A DNA stretch of 64,000 bases from Hymenoscyphus infarciens (taxonomy: Eukaryota > Ascomycota > Leotiomycetes > Helotiales > Helotiaceae). Every line of letters begins with the position of its first letter. Position 1 is the stretch's first letter. The stretch spans positions 62,001-126,000 of the forward strand of contig LLCB01000125.1 in the NCBI GenBank assembly GCA_001414345.1, read 5' to 3'. Shown one piece after another: positions 22,250 to 35,800 of the stretch. The notes below the pieces were generated by a model. It was not told the origin of the DNA and ran no database searches. It saw nothing but the letters and a program-made list of their open reading frames with translations. The position numbers were made by a program, and so were the translations under genes.

Positions 22250-23401
22250 TTATAAATACTAAGTACTCTCCTTTATAATTCTTACACTTTACTAGGTGTT
22301 CTTTTAGGTCCTTTTTACTAGAGTACTCTTCTTTACTCTCTTTATACCTCTTATATATATACTAGGTATACCTCTTATCTTGTTTATAGAAGCGTATTAT
22401 ATACCTCTACTTTTAGTACTTATAACACCTCTATGTTACTATCTCTAAGGTATATCTTTTATATAAGAAGTATTATGTCTCTTATAGTATTCCTCTTATA
22501 TATAGCTTCTTTACTTCCTCTATTATTACTACTTTAAGGATATAGTTTCTTTAAGCTAGTCCCTCTTATCTTTAATATTCTCTACGTCTGTTTTTTTATT
22601 ATATAATCTTTAGTATTCTTATATTAGAGGCTTAAGAGATGCTTTATAGTATACTCTCTATCTTATTCTTAAGTATATTTACTAGAGCTCTTTTTATAAG
22701 TACTACTAGTATTCTTACTACTACTACTATTCCTTATCTAAATACCTTCTTTGTCTAGCTATTATCTTATATATGTTCTACTTACTTCTCTTCCTTAAAC
22801 CTTATTATAATATCTCTGCTCTAGAGCTTTTAAGCTGTTATTACTTCTGCTCTATATCTGCTTATATTTATAGCTCTAATTACCTCCTTTAGTAATAGCT
22901 TATTCTTCTCTTTATCTATTTTTATTACTTAGACTATAATCTCTTTTATATATTTAACTAGTACTACGTATTCTCTTTATAGTATAGTTACTACCCCTCT
23001 CTATAGTCCTCTGGTTCTGGCTCTCTCTATCTATATTAGGCTATACTTTTTTATTCCTCCTATTCTCTTAACTATAATAGCGAGCTCCTCTCTTAGAATT
23101 CTATATATAATTGTATTATCTCCTCCTTTCCTAGTTCTCTTATATTTAAGCACTTTTCCTACTACTTTAATAATTACTTTAATACCCCTCTTCTTTATTA
23201 CTAAGTTAAAGTATTGTTTAGATTAGGCCCTTCTCTATCGCGTCTATATAGTCTAATACTCTCTTCTGTCCTCTTATACTCTGCTCTCCTTAGTTTGTTA
23301 TACTATCTTCGTTAGTCGCTGATACTTTAGAGGAGGGAATAGGGGCTCTTTGTAAGCCTCTCTTTTTCCTACTACTACTACTACTATAATTATTTAGCAT
23401 A
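22250..23401 (-). pseudogene. LINE ORF1: gag-like zinc-knuckle protein, broken
   Basis: Starts at the ATG complementary to 23399-23401 (the same position as 9725-9727 in copy 1). A mid-protein stretch reads KLQSRDIIIRFKEEKQVEHI, typical of Tad-type gag proteins. Near the C-terminus (complement of about 22270-22385) the residues KCKNYKGEYLVFIKEY have the spacing of a CCHC knuckle in which Cys and His codons have become Tyr. Several TAG/TAA stops occur. ORF1 proteins coat element RNA; the limits are approximate. Confidence 0.6.
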
Positions 23402-23503
23402 ATTATAGAGTGTTTTTAGTCTCTTTCTAGACTGTCTAATAATTGTCTAAACGTATTTCGAGGCTTTTAGGGTTACTTTGTTAATTCTGAAAAAGTTTTT
23501 TTT

Positions 23504-23517
23504 TAATACTTTTATAT
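23504..23517 (+). repeat. Target-site duplication, LINE copy 2, right
   Basis: Exact partner of 18306-18319. It is followed to 23551 by one degraded 27-bp array unit. Confidence 0.75.
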
Positions 23518-23553
23518 AATCCTTAATCCTCTTATTAAAACTTTTATTAAATA

Positions 23554-25220
23554 CTTTACTACTAACCCGCGAGGGTTTTAAGTCGGGGTTGAATCAGGTT
23601 TAGAGGTGATTTAAACCGATTCTAGAAGCGTATTCGAGCTAGTTTATAAAATAGTTTAAAATAGTTTAAAATAATTCAAAAACTAGGTTTAATATACTTT
23701 AAAACCGACTTAAGATGATTTATAGTAGTAAAACCCGACTTATTTTAGTAAATCGAACCGGGTTATAAACCGGGTTAGGTGAGTTAAGTTAGTATTAGAT
23801 ACTAGTTTAACTTAATTCTAGACTCGTCTTAAACTAGTAGTAACTTAGTATTAGAGTAGCCTTAAATTAGTACTAAAAACTATTTATCACTAGCGAATAT
23901 ATATTAAAAAAGACTGAAATCACGTGATTAGGCGTATATTACCTAGTTATACTACTCTTATATAACATGCCCTGGTTCCCGTCGTCGAATGCCTAAGTCC
24001 TACTTCTACTAATTCTACTAATTCCACTAATTCCACTAATTCCACCGATTATTCTATAAAATATTCTACTAACCTAAATAATATTATCCCTATATATATA
24101 CCTCGATTTAATTAGTTAGATTAGTTAGTTAGTCGGTTAGTTAGTTAGAAACTATAAGGTACGTATATTAGTTTAGAAAGTAAGAGTAGAAATAGTATAT
24201 ACTATAAAAGTAATAGTAACAGCGATAGCGATAACATAGATAATAAATCTAATACTTCTAATTCACTAGGTAACTAATTCAAGGCTTCTTATTTACTCTA
24301 CTAAAAGTCTAACTATGAAATATACCTATACTAGCTAATATTATTTAATAACGTAGAATTAACCGAGGTAGCGAATACAACGAATACGACCTAGAATAAA
24401 ATACCGATAAGCAGCTCGATACTAAGTAACGAATACGATATAATAGCAATAGAGAGTTATTATCGTTATCGTCGTCGTCGTCGTCGTCGTCGTCGAAGTA
24501 AAGTATCGAAGTGTCAAAGTATCAAAGTCGTCGAAGTCGTCGAAGTCGAAGTCGAAGGTAGAGTAGCCCGTGTATACGCTAAGCCTACTACGTAGCTAGT
24601 TATATATAGTATACTATATTTAGTAAGAGCGACCCTAGTACGAAAGCCACGCCCTACTATATAACCCACTTTAGTTACGTAATATATTAAAAACTTATAC
24701 GCTAGTAGCTCTAATTATAAGGATTATTAATATATAATTACTAATTAAAGTTAATATATAAAAAGTCTCTTAAATCGCCTTTAAAAAAAAAACACTCTCT
24801 CTAAACTTTTTATTTTTTCTTCTAAATACTTTATTTTAGACATATTTTTTAAACTAAGTTAAGAACTAGATTATAAGTTAGTTTATTATTTCTAAATCGT
24901 TTTATAATTTTAAATCGTTTTATAAATCAGATTAAATCATCTTAAATCGTTTTATAAATCAGCTTAAATTACCTTAAATCGTTTTATAAATCGGTTTCTT
25001 ACTTTAAATCGTTTTATAAATCGACTTAAATTACCTTAAATCGTTTTATAAATCAGGTTTATACTTAAAGTCGTTTTATAAATTAGCTTAAATTACTTTA
25101 AATCGTTTTATAAAACATATTAGAGCTACTTTAAGAAATAACTAATATCTTAAACTAGTATTAAACTAGTATTAAGTCTAAGTTAATACTAGCTTAAAAC
25201 CCTAGTAGAGGGCATATAAG
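23554..25220 (+). mobile_element. TAM-C: L1-R1 element inserted in array remnant
   Basis: Flanked by TA (23552-23553, 25221-25222). The left terminus CTTTACTACTAACCCGCGAG and the right terminus ending GAGGGCATATAAG match TAM-A. The core is more decayed than in TAM-A (AT-rich, frame broken) but still shows (CGT)n at about 24470-24495 and GAAGTCGAAG units. R1 repeats of AAATCGTTTTATAAATC are clear (24895-25110). The flanks on both sides resemble the 27-bp array. Confidence 0.75.
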
Positions 25221-25222
25221 TA

Positions 25223-25770
25223 CTTTCTTATATCCTTTCTTATATTACTTAAAGTATTAGATACTATTATTATATTTCCTTCTATAGCTTAATAAATGAA
25301 TATATAATAGTATTATAATAGATTTCTAACTACTAGCTTAGTATAGTAGACGAGGGTTCTATAAAAGGTTTCTTATTAGATAACCTAAGCTAAGGAAGAA
25401 TATAATAGCCTTAGTATAGTATATAAGAATATATATTTGATATTTATAAGTAGGTTTATTATAGTATATTAAAGATTAGGAGTTTAGCTAGTATAGAGTT
25501 AAGATATAAAGTAATACGTAGGTAAAAGCGAGTAAGGTAATATAAGTAAATTTAGCTACTAGCTAGTATCTAATAAATAGTAAATAAATTAAATTACTTT
25601 AACTTTAATTTAAGTATAGTCTAAAAGTGATTTAATTATAACTCTAATCTATTTATAATAGTTAATATAATATTATTACTATATTAGTACTAATCTAACA
25701 AAGAGTTGAATTCTATTTAATAAAAGTTTAGAACCTATCTAATAAAAGTTTAAAACTACTTAGTATTTAT
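25223..25770. other. AT-rich unassigned block
   Basis: It begins CTTTCTTATATCCTTTCTTAT, possibly the last of the 27-bp array, and then degraded sequence without recognisable termini or domains. The right end grades into a TAM L2 arm fragment. Confidence 0.35.
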
Positions 25771-25985
25771 ATAAAGTTAACTATAGATTAGATCTATTTA
25801 AGGTATTATAGATAAGGAAACTAATTTAGCTCTAGCTTTAAACTAGTTCTAAACTAGTTCTAAACTAGTTCTAAACTAGTTCTAAGCTACTTAGAATATA
25901 ATCTAATTCTAGGTTAACTTTAATTCGAATTAGATTTAAATTAGAGTTAAACTAGAGTTAAGTAAATAGCAGTTTAGTAGTATAG
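25771..25985 (-). mobile_element. TAM-N: L2-arm fragment
   Basis: Contains the ATTAGATCTATTTAAGGT... and repeated TTCTAAACTAG arm motifs, and ends AGCAGTTTAGTAGTATAG followed by TA (25986-25987), the reversed L2 terminus. Core and other arm are missing. It abuts copia I exactly where copia II reads AATATCTTAG, so it inserted at a TA in copia I; the copia sequence upstream of it is not seen here. Confidence 0.55.
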
Positions 25986-26029
25986 TATCTTAGAACTAAG
26001 GTAACCTTAAAGATTAGCCTATTATATCT

Positions 26030-27832
26030 ATTCTCTAGCTTAGTATTACTCTAATTAACTTATATAGTAACTTTTTATCTTAAAACCTTATTACTAAATA
26101 TTATCTTAGTAGTATACTAGTAGTTAGCGCTAATATTAGATATACTAGCTTACTAGAAAGCTCTATACTAAGTACTACTAAAACAGACTATCTTACTAGT
26201 ATATTTAAACGCCTAGAAACAAAAGCTATTTTTTATAAAGACTAGTTTAAAGACCTTATATACTCTATCTAACTAGCGATATTTAATAAAGTATATAATA
26301 AGCTTTCTCTTAAGCCTAAAACTAGACAACTTCTTAATTTATAAAACACTCTTTATACTTATATTACTCTAAGAGTATATAAGCTCTTTACTATATTACT
26401 ATTAGTCTAGTAGGTTCTAGAATAATAAAAATTCTAGTTTTCTAACTACTTTTAATATTACGTAACTATGTAAATTTTTCGTATTAGTCCTTCTCTTAAC
26501 TAAAACACGCTATTTTATTAAACTATAATATCTTTTAGTTCTTTTAAGAATAGTAAATTAGTTAGAAAAACTAACTATATAGAATAGTATAGAGAGGCTA
26601 AACTTTTTTTAGAAATTAATAGATTTATATTATATATAGACTTATCTATTACTAGACTTAATAAAGATCTATACTATATAAATAGAGAACCTAGATTAAT
26701 AGAACTTAGTATTAAATATAAGAAATATAACTCTAACTATACTAGAAATAGCTAAAAAGCCTTAGAGGCTATTAAGTCTATTATATCTATTAATAATATA
26801 AACTAATTTAAAGATAAAATTAGCTCTAATACTATATAAGCGTATATAATAGCTATATATAGGGAATCTAGTTTTAATCTAATTAGTTAATACCTAGATA
26901 AAATTAGGAATCTAACTAAAGCTTTTATAAGAACGTAGATAAATATATAAGTACTATATAGAGTATAGCTCTATATCTTAAAGACTTAAGATATCTAATA
27001 TCTAAAAGCTATATAGCTTAGATTATATTTAAAGAGCTTAATAGTAGCTTTAAAGGTTTTATATTAAGAAAATATAAAGAGCTAGGAAAAGATTTACCTA
27101 AATTTAATATAGATATTCTTATATCTAAACTTATATTAGAAGAAGCTAGAATAGAGTCTAGTAATAACCTAGAAGCTAATAAAGCTAATAAAGCTAAAAA
27201 GGCTAATAAAGCTATAAATAAAGGAAATGAAATTCCTATTTATACTTATTATAATAAAAGAGGATATATAATTTCTAAATACTTTATACTATACTTAAAG
27301 CTAAAATTAAATAAAAAATCTAATAACACTAGTAGTAATACTAGTAATAATACTAGTAGTAATACTAGTACTAATACTAGTAGTAGTATTAATTCAAAAA
27401 ACAACAATAATAGTACTTCAAAAGTATTATATATAGCTATACTAAATACTTCTTATAAGATATCTAAAGAGTTTAAAGTTATACTAGACTCTAGTACTAT
27501 TAAATATTATATATCTAATAAAGATTAGATTTTAAACTTTAAACCTATAAAAGAACTAACTATTAGTATAGTAGATAGTATTAAGCTACCTATACTAGGA
27601 GTTTATATAATACTAATAATAAGTTCTAATAATATTAAAATAAACTTATTAGAAGTAAATTATATCTTAGATATTACTACGACTCTAATTTTGACTAAAG
27701 CTCTTACTAAGAATAGCTTTAATATTAGTATAGATAATAAGAATATATATACTTATAATAAGCTACTAGACGTGACTATAAATATAAACTAGGAATATAA
27801 CGCTTATTATTATAATATTAATATAGATTATA
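26030..27832 (+). pseudogene. Copia I gag and protease remnant
   Basis: Gag-like frames with TAG stops. A zinc-knuckle position (27241-27282) has CCHC spacing, but every Cys/His codon reads Tyr (YTYYNKRGYIISKY), each a single C-to-T or G-to-A change. The protease motif ILDSS lies with its Asp codon at 27487-27489. A run of Asn/Ser/Thr codons (about 27320-27420) is a simple-sequence linker. The limits are approximate. Confidence 0.7.
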
Positions 27833-30679
27833 TCTCTTTAGTTATTCTTATACTCTACGTGATTTAGTAGAACGTGGTTCTAATCTTATATTTCTAGCCT
27901 TAACGTGACTAAATATTTAAATTATTATCTTATTCTTTAAACTCTACTAAAGTATATAATAATATAGAAATTGAATAATAATTTACCTATAATCTTATAT
28001 TTAAAAAGCTCTACTAAAAAAATTGTTATTTTAGCGTAAGTTAGCTTATAATACGAGTATATAAGCTGAGTTTCTCTTACCTACTCCTACTACTTCTACT
28101 ACCTCTTTTATACTCTTTTATCTTTCTTTTTAATTAATATATCTCTTCTAGGATAGTGTAAGGCTAATGCTACTCTTAGTACGAAAAAGTCTACTAAAAG
28201 AGTCTTAAAAGCTATTAAAAAAGTCTTTAAAAAGAAGGCCTCTTAAGTACGCTCTATAGACGTGTTTCTTAATAACGAGTATGATTCTAAGCTTCTTAAG
28301 AAGGATATTAACCTTATATATATAAATAATACTAATAATAATAATAATAAAGAGATAGAGGATATTATAGAGAATAATTTAGTATTATTACTTATATTGA
28401 ATATTATATATATAAGAGAGCCTTCTAGGAGTACGCTATATATACTAATTTCTATATATATATAAGTATATAAAGGATTTCTTATAGACGAGGTAGATTA
28501 ATTATATAAGAATATACTAGTAGTAGTGAACGTTTCTAAGTTTATACTATTATATTAAAATACTTCTCTATGCTTATCTTCTTTACTTTTACCTTTGAAT
28601 TATATAAAACTAATTAAGTTTTTTAGTCTCTTTTTTACTATTAGGATCTTTTATATAATATATAATAATATAAATATATATATAGTAGTATTTATACTAA
28701 ATTGCTTTAGAGTATATCTCTAGAGAAATATATTAGTTTTAGAGCTTAAAGTCTTCTTTATAATTATAATATACTTTAGTATAAAGAATATATAGAGAGA
28801 GCTAGAACTTTAGAGAGGAGAGTCTTATCTACTATTTTAATTTATATAAAAGTGTAGATATAAAGAGCTTAAGTCTTATCTTTATATATTCTATTCTTCT
28901 ACTAATATCTTAAAGAAGAATTAATATATAAAGCTATTACGACCTTTTAAGTACTTATATACTATATTTAAGAGATATATCTACCTACTATAAAACGTAT
29001 CTATTAATAAGATAATTATAGGGTTTAAAGGAAGATCTAAGTATATATTAAAGTATAAGTATAAACCGATCCTAGAGAGGTATAAAAACTAGGCTTTATG
29101 TTTTATAGGATATATATATAACTTCCTCTTTTATTCTTATACTTACTAGTATAAAACTATAGAATTAGTCTAAAAGAATAGTCTTATATCTACTAGTAAT
29201 ATATTAAATTTTCTAACTTTATTTCTTTTAGTTTAACTTATTTCTATATAACTCTAGTTTAACTTGTTTTAGTATAACTTTAGCTAATATTCCTATCTAT
29301 AGATTTAATAGTATATTAACTTACGAAGTTACTTCCTTACCTATCTTACTAATTTTTAATATATATAGATAATTACTTCTTATTACTAGAATTATTTAAT
29401 AAGCTTTTTAAGCTTAGTATTAGCGTAGTAGGCACTTACTATACTTATATTACTAAACTGCTCTTTCTATACTTAATTAAGACTTGAAAGAAGAAGGTTA
29501 ATAATACTCTCTTATAATCCTAGAGTATATAATCTTAGGAGTTATAGAAGGAGGTTATTACCGTAGCTCCTAGTATATAATAGAGTAATCTTATAAGTAA
29601 AATCGTCCTAGTATATCTTTAAATTTTAGCCTTTATATAGTAAGATAATACACTAGTATTGATGCTTTCTATAAGATATACTAGTAAGGAGTATAACTGA
29701 CGAGAGTAATAATACCTATATTAATCTAGTACTATAGTAAATAAGATTACCTATAAGTCTTTTATCTACTAATTATCACCTTTATCGCTACTATTCTTAA
29801 AAGTCTAAAAGGTATATAAACCAAGACCTTAATATACTATAAACTTCTACTAAAATCTACTAATCCTATAATTTATTAACAATTATAATAGATAGATAAG
29901 AGGAGTAGATATTATAGATTAATTATACAGGAACTATAAAACCTAGTAAACTCGGTAGAAGATATAATACTTAGCTATTATTTTATTAGCTTATAGATAT
30001 TACTATAGTAAACTCTTATTTACTTTAGCTTTAAGATAGGAGTAAGTATACCTAATTAAGTAAGAGATATATACTAATATTTAGTATAGATTCTACTCTA
30101 TAATTCTTATATAAAACCTTCCGATTATCTCTTATATACTCTCTACTTAAAGACTCCTAGCCTATATACTAATTTATTTATCTTAATAAAGGAGATAATA
30201 TTATAAAAGCTTAAAAGTAATACTCTACTTATCTCTATACTTAGTATATAGCTTCTACTAAAAGATTATATTATTAGTATAGAATATAAAGAGATAAACT
30301 TTTAAGTAAATTACTCTTAGAAGGAGTACGCCTATCTTACCTACGTTAGACTAAGAGCTAGTGTAAGTAGTATAATATACCTATTTATAGTAGTAATTAG
30401 CTATACTAGAAAGAATTTTATAAGATAAAAGTTATTAAGAATATAAGAGAGTAGGAGAGATTAAATAAAAAGGTAGAAAGAGGCCTACCTTTACTATATA
30501 TAGAGTAAGTATAAATAGCTTTAATTTAGAGTTTAATATCTTAACACTTCTAAACTAGCTTAGTAGCATCGTAGTTCAAAGCTACCTAGATTTTAGTCTA
30601 AAACTACTCTAAATAAGAGTAGTTTTAAACTAGACTACTAAACGCGTCTACACGTAAGGTATAAGAATAACTGAAGAGA
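27833..30679 (+). mobile_element. PiggyBac-like (DDE_Tnp_1_7) DNA transposon nested in copia I
   Basis: About 2.85 kb bounded by imperfect inverted repeats: the left begins TCTCTTTAGTTATTCTTATA and the right, read inward, TCTCTTCAGTTATTCTTATA. Comparison with uninterrupted copia II (…GATTATAAAGCTT) shows it inserted with a TA repeat on each side (27831-27832, 30680-30681). The transposase remnant in its left half carries the PiggyBac-type signature (see its own entry). About 1.2 kb to the right of that is degraded and unassigned. The copia reading resumes exactly after it. Confidence 0.75.
28140..29420 (+). pseudogene. PiggyBac-like transposase remnant
   Basis: One frame runs with stops from about 28262. 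An Asn/Glu-rich N-terminal part is followed by NVSINKIIIGFKGRSK (28994-29041) and ALCFIGYIYNFLFYS, matching in order the S-[IV]-D-E-M-I...F-x-G-R...K-P...L-x...G-Y-x-Y-x-F block of DDE_Tnp_1_7 proteins. The first catalytic Asp of the DDD triad corresponds to Asn here (AAT at 29006-29008) and the following Glu to Lys, both G-to-A. Stops replace Trp or Gln at several places. Start and end are not fixed. Family recognition is from motif order only. Confidence 0.65.
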
Positions 30680-30681
30680 TA

Positions 30682-32827
30682 AAGCTTAAAAAAACGTTAT
30701 ATATTATGAAAGGAAAAGAGCTTAATATTAACTTATTATATTAAAGATTCAATTATATTAATATTAACGTATTATTAAAAACTATATTACTTACTAAGAG
30801 ATATACTATTAATTCTAATATTAAGAAAGAACTAGATAATTATAAAAATTATTATAAAGAAAAGATAACTAAGAATATAAGTTATATCCTTCTAAGTAAG
30901 TATAACTTTAAGTCTTTAGAATATTTTAATATAGACATTCTAGGTCTACTTAGAATTAAAGGACTTTTAAGTGAAATATATACTCTTATATATATATGTT
31001 ATAAAACTAGAGCTATATTTATATATATTATAAAGTATAAATTAGAAGCCTTTAATAAGTTAGTTAAAATAAATAACTTAATAAAAAATTAATTTAATAA
31101 AAGTATTAAAAGTCTATACTTAGATAACGCTAAGGAATTTAAGTTTAATAAGTAGAATATCTATATTAAAGACTAAGGTATTATATATAACTATACTAGT
31201 TTATATAGTCCTAAGTAGAATAGTATTATAGAAAGACTTAATTAATATTTAATAGAATATATAATTACTATATATTTAGAAAAATCCTATACTACTTTAT
31301 CTCTAGCCTTATATAGCTCGTTCTATTATATATATAAAGAATCGAGTATATAATAGTATTATAAAGTCTATATTATATAAAGACATATTTAATATAAATC
31401 TAGATATATTATATATAAGTACTCTTAGATCTCTTTATTATACTTTAATATTAAAAGAAATAAAAGCTAAAAACGTTAAAGGAAAACTAGCTAATAAGTT
31501 ATATAAAGGAATATTAGTAGGCTAGAAGTCTTCTAATAACTTCCTTATATATATATTAGAACTTAAGAAAGTTATTAATATAAGAGATATTATAATAAAA
31601 GAAGACTTTATATATAAAGATGAATTTATTATAAAAGAAAACTATTTAGTACTTTATACTCTTAGAAGAAGAGTTTATAGATTAAGATTATTTATAAGAA
31701 ATAACTAGTTATATAAATATACGTTTAAAGAGTAATAGTTCTATTCTTATAGAATATAAAGAGTTAAGTAATAATAATAATAATAACTTAAATAATAAAA
31801 TATATATAGATAATATTAACAAATTAGAATAAGATAAATTAAAATAAGATAATATTATAAGATTAGGCTCTAATATAAACCTTAGACTAAGAGGTAGATG
31901 TGTTAACTCTATAGAAAGAGATATAAATATATTAGAAATTAACAAGCTTTAAGTGCTAATAGCTATTTATTACTATGTATTATTTACTTATTTAAACTCT
32001 AAAATAGAGAGTAATAGTACTAAAAAGGTTATTATTAATAAAATATCTAATACTACTATAGTAAAGCTAAAAAGCTATAAAGAAGCTATAAACGATATTA
32101 ATTCTTATAAAGACTACTAGATTAGATCTTTATAAAAGGAATTAAATACTCTTATAAGTAATAAAACTTAGAATATTATTACTAGTAATAATACTAGTAA
32201 AGACGTTAAGCTTATTAAGATAAGATAGGTCTATAAACTAAAAGAATCTAATAGTATAATAGAATTTAAATTGTAATTTATAGCTAAAGGCTTTAAATAG
32301 TTATATAAAAGAGACTATATAAACTCTTTTATAAGAGTTATTAAATAAATAAGCTAGAAAGTCTTATTTGTTCTAGTACTATTATATAACTTTATAATAT
32401 AGAAAATCGATATAGTTTTAGCTTTTATATAAAGATATATAGATATAGAAAGACTAAATATTACTCTTCTAAAAGGAATAAACAAATACCTATATATCCT
32501 TAGATTATATAATAATATATTAAAAAACATGAAAAACTCTTTTAACTAAATTATAGATTTAGAACTCTTAAAAGCCTTCTATAAATTAAAATAATTAGCT
32601 AGAATATAGTTTACTATACTAGTTACTATACTTTTAGAACTAGGCTTTAAAATACTAAGTACTAATTTATATATATATATATATTATTTTACTAGTATAT
32701 ATATATTTATATATGTAGATAACTTGGTAATAATTAAACCTATAAAAGAACTTATTAAAAGTCTTATTAATAAACTTAAGAAATACTTTAATATTAAAGA
32801 CTTAAGTTTTATTAAAGACTACTTAGG
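30682..32827 (+). pseudogene. Copia I integrase and N-terminal RT remnant
   Basis: The integrase core reads FNIDILGLLRIKGLL, then SLYLDNAKEF and PKQNSIIERLN, holding the DD35E residues. After a variable linker, the RT reads VLVLLYNFII, KIDIVLAFI, LKAFYKLK and IYIFIYVDNLVIIK; the last shows YVDN (32712-32723) where active copia RTs have YVDD. Numerous TAG/TAA stops. The frame is then split by TAM-DF at the TA 32828-32829. Confidence 0.75.
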
Positions 32828-32829
32828 TA

Positions 32830-35800
32830 CTTATATACCCTCTACTAGGGTTTTAAGCTAGTATTAACTTAGACTTAATACTAGTTTAATACTAGTTTAA
32901 GATATTAGTTATTTCTTAAAGTAGCTCTAATATGTTTTATAAAACGATTTAAAGTAATTTAAGCCGATTTATAAAACGATTTAAAGTAAGAAACCGATTT
33001 ATAAAACGATTTAAAATTATAAACTAACTTATAATCTAGCTCTTAACTTAGTTTAAAAAATATGTCTAAACTAAAGTACTATATTGCTGAACCGCTATTT
33101 ACTTAACTCTAATTCAACTCTAATCTAACTCTGATTTGACTCTGATTTAAATTAAGGTTAACCTAGGATTAGAACTAGTTTAAAAACTAGTTTAGAACTA
33201 GTTTAGAACTAGAGCTAAATTAGTTTAGAACTAGAGCTAAATTAGTTTCTTTATCTATAACACCTTAAACACATCTAATTTAGAGTTGACTTTAGTTCCA
33301 AACTAGTTCGGAACTAGTTTGGAACTAGTTTAGAACTAGTAGAACTAGCTCAAAACTAGTTTTAAGCTAGTTTTAAGCTAGTATTGAAAAGTAATTAAGA
33401 ATAAAAGAGTTGAAAAAGAGCTTGAAAAAGGACTTGAATTTGAAATTACGTGAAAAGGTGTATATTACATAGCTATACTACTCTTACGTAATATGCCCTA
33501 GTTCGTCGAATACTCGAGTCTAGCTTCTACTAATTCTACCGATTCTACTGATTGTTCTACTGATTATTCTACTGATTGTTCTACCGACCTAAATAACGTT
33601 ATCTCTATATATATACCTCGATGTGATTAGTTTAGTCAGTTAGTCGGTCAGAAACTATAAGACATATACGTTAGTTTAGGAAGTAAGAGTAGAAATAGTA
33701 TATACTATAAAAGCAATAGTAATAACATAGATAATAAATCTAATGCTTCTAATTTGCTAGGTAACCAATTTAAGGCTTCTTATTTACTCTACTAAAAGTC
33801 TAACCGTGAAATATACCTATACTAGCTAATGTTATTCAACGACGTGGAATTAACTAGGGTAGCGAATACAACGAAGACGACGTGGATTACGATGCTAATA
33901 AGCGGTCTAATGCCAAGTAACAAATACAATACGATAGTGAGAGATAGTTATCGTCGTTGTCGTCGTCGTCGTTGTTAAAGTAAAGTGTCGAAGTCGAAGA
34001 TGTCGAAGTCAAAGTCGAAGTCGAAGATGTCAAAGTCGAAGTCAAAGTCGAAGGTGGGGGTAGCCCGTGCGTCCGTAGGTCTTAGCAGTTACGTAGCTAG
34101 TTGTACGTAGTGCACCGTGCTCGGTAAGAGCAACCCTGGTACAAAAGCCACGCCCCACCATGTGACCTACTTTAGTCACGTGACTTACTAAAACTTATAC
34201 GCTAGTAGCTCTAATTATAAGGATTATTAATATATAATTACTAATTAAAGTTAATATATAAAAAGTCGCTTAAATCGCCTTTAAAAAAAAACACTCTCTC
34301 TAGACTTTTTATTTTTTCTTCTAAGTACTTTTTAGGTATTTATATACTACTAAGATATAACTAGTATTTACTAAAGCTAGTATTAGTTATAATAGAATAA
34401 CTTAAGCTACTTAGAACTACTCGGAATAGGTTCAGAATAGGTTTAGAACCTCTCTGAATAGGTTCAGAACCTCTCTGAACTATAGCTAGCTATAGCTCTG
34501 ATTAATTCAATAATTCTAATTAATTCGGAATAGGTTCGGAACCTCTCTGAATAGGTTCGGAACCTTTCTGAACTACGGTCTAGCTATAGCTCTAAACGTT
34601 TCTACGATTCAGAATAGGTTCAGAACCTCTCTAAATAGGTTCGGAACCTTTCTAAACTACGGTCTAGCTATAGCTCCGAACGTTTTAACAATTTAGAATA
34701 GGTTTAGAACCTATTCAGAACCTATTCCAAACCTATTTAGAACCTATTCCAAACCTATTAAAATCTATTTAATACTAATTTAAACTAGGTTTAAGTAAAA
34801 AGTCTAAAGAGAGTGTTTTTTTTTTTTCAAAGGCGATTTAAGCGACTTTTTATATATTAACTTTAATTAGTAAGTATATATTAATAGTCCTTATATTTAG
34901 AGCTACTAGTATATAAATTTTAGTATATTACGTAACTAAGGTTATATAGTAGGGCGTAGCTTTCGTACTAGGGTCGCTCTTACCGAACATAGTACGCTAT
35001 ATATAACTAGCTATATAACCGCTAAGACCTAGCGTATAAGCTACTCTCACCTTCGACTTCGACTTCGATACTAAGTACTTTAACACTTTAATACTTTAAT
35101 ACTTTAATACTTTACTTTAACGACAACGACGACGACGATAATAATAATAATAACTCTCTATCGCTATTATATTATATTCATTACTCGGTATTAGGCCGCT
35201 TATTAGTATCGTAATCTATATTATATTCGTCGTATTCGCTACCCTAGTTAATTCTACGTTGCTAAATAATATCAGATAACATCGGCTAATATAGGCATAT
35301 TTCATAGTCAGACTTTTAATAGAGCGAATTAGAAGGCTCGAATTTGTTATCTACGTTATCACTATCGCTATTATAGTACGTACTATTTCTACGCTTACTT
35401 CCTAAACTAATATACGGGCCTTGTAGTTTCTGACTAACCGACCGACCGACCGACTAACTAACCGATCAACCGACTAACCAACCGACCGACTAACCAACCG
35501 ACCAATCTAACCAATCAAATCGAGGCATATATATAGAGATGACGTCATTTGGGTCGGTAGAACATTCAGTAGAATAATCGGTAGAATCGGTGGAATTAGT
35601 AGAATTAGTAGAATTAGTAGAATTAGTGGAAGTAGGACTCAGGCATTCGACGAACTAAGGCATGTTATATAAGAGTATTATAGCTATGTAATATACGCCT
35701 AATCACGTGATTTCAGTCTTTCTTAATATGTATTCGCTAGTGATAAATAGTTTTTAGTACTAATTTAAGACTACTCTAATACTAAGTTATTTAAGACGGG

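Larger units (their letters stand above)
18320..23503 (-). mobile_element. Tad-like LINE, copy 2, less degraded
   Basis: About 5.2 kb on the minus strand, with a (AAT)n tail at 18320-18337 and a target duplication of at least 14 bp. It has a gag-like ORF1 with zinc knuckles followed by an ORF2 with RT, the Tad1/CgT1 plan. It keeps more CpG, CpA and TpG than copy 1 and retains FIDD at the RT active site, but stops are still scattered. It inserted into the 27-bp array. The extra bases at the 5' end of copy 1 suggest slight 5' truncation here. Confidence 0.85.

Noticed and set aside
31709..31945. Minus-strand 78-codon frame inside copia I, matched at 52207-52428 in copia II
   Set aside because: Both are antisense to the variable linker between integrase and RT; similarity reflects the shared element, not a gene.
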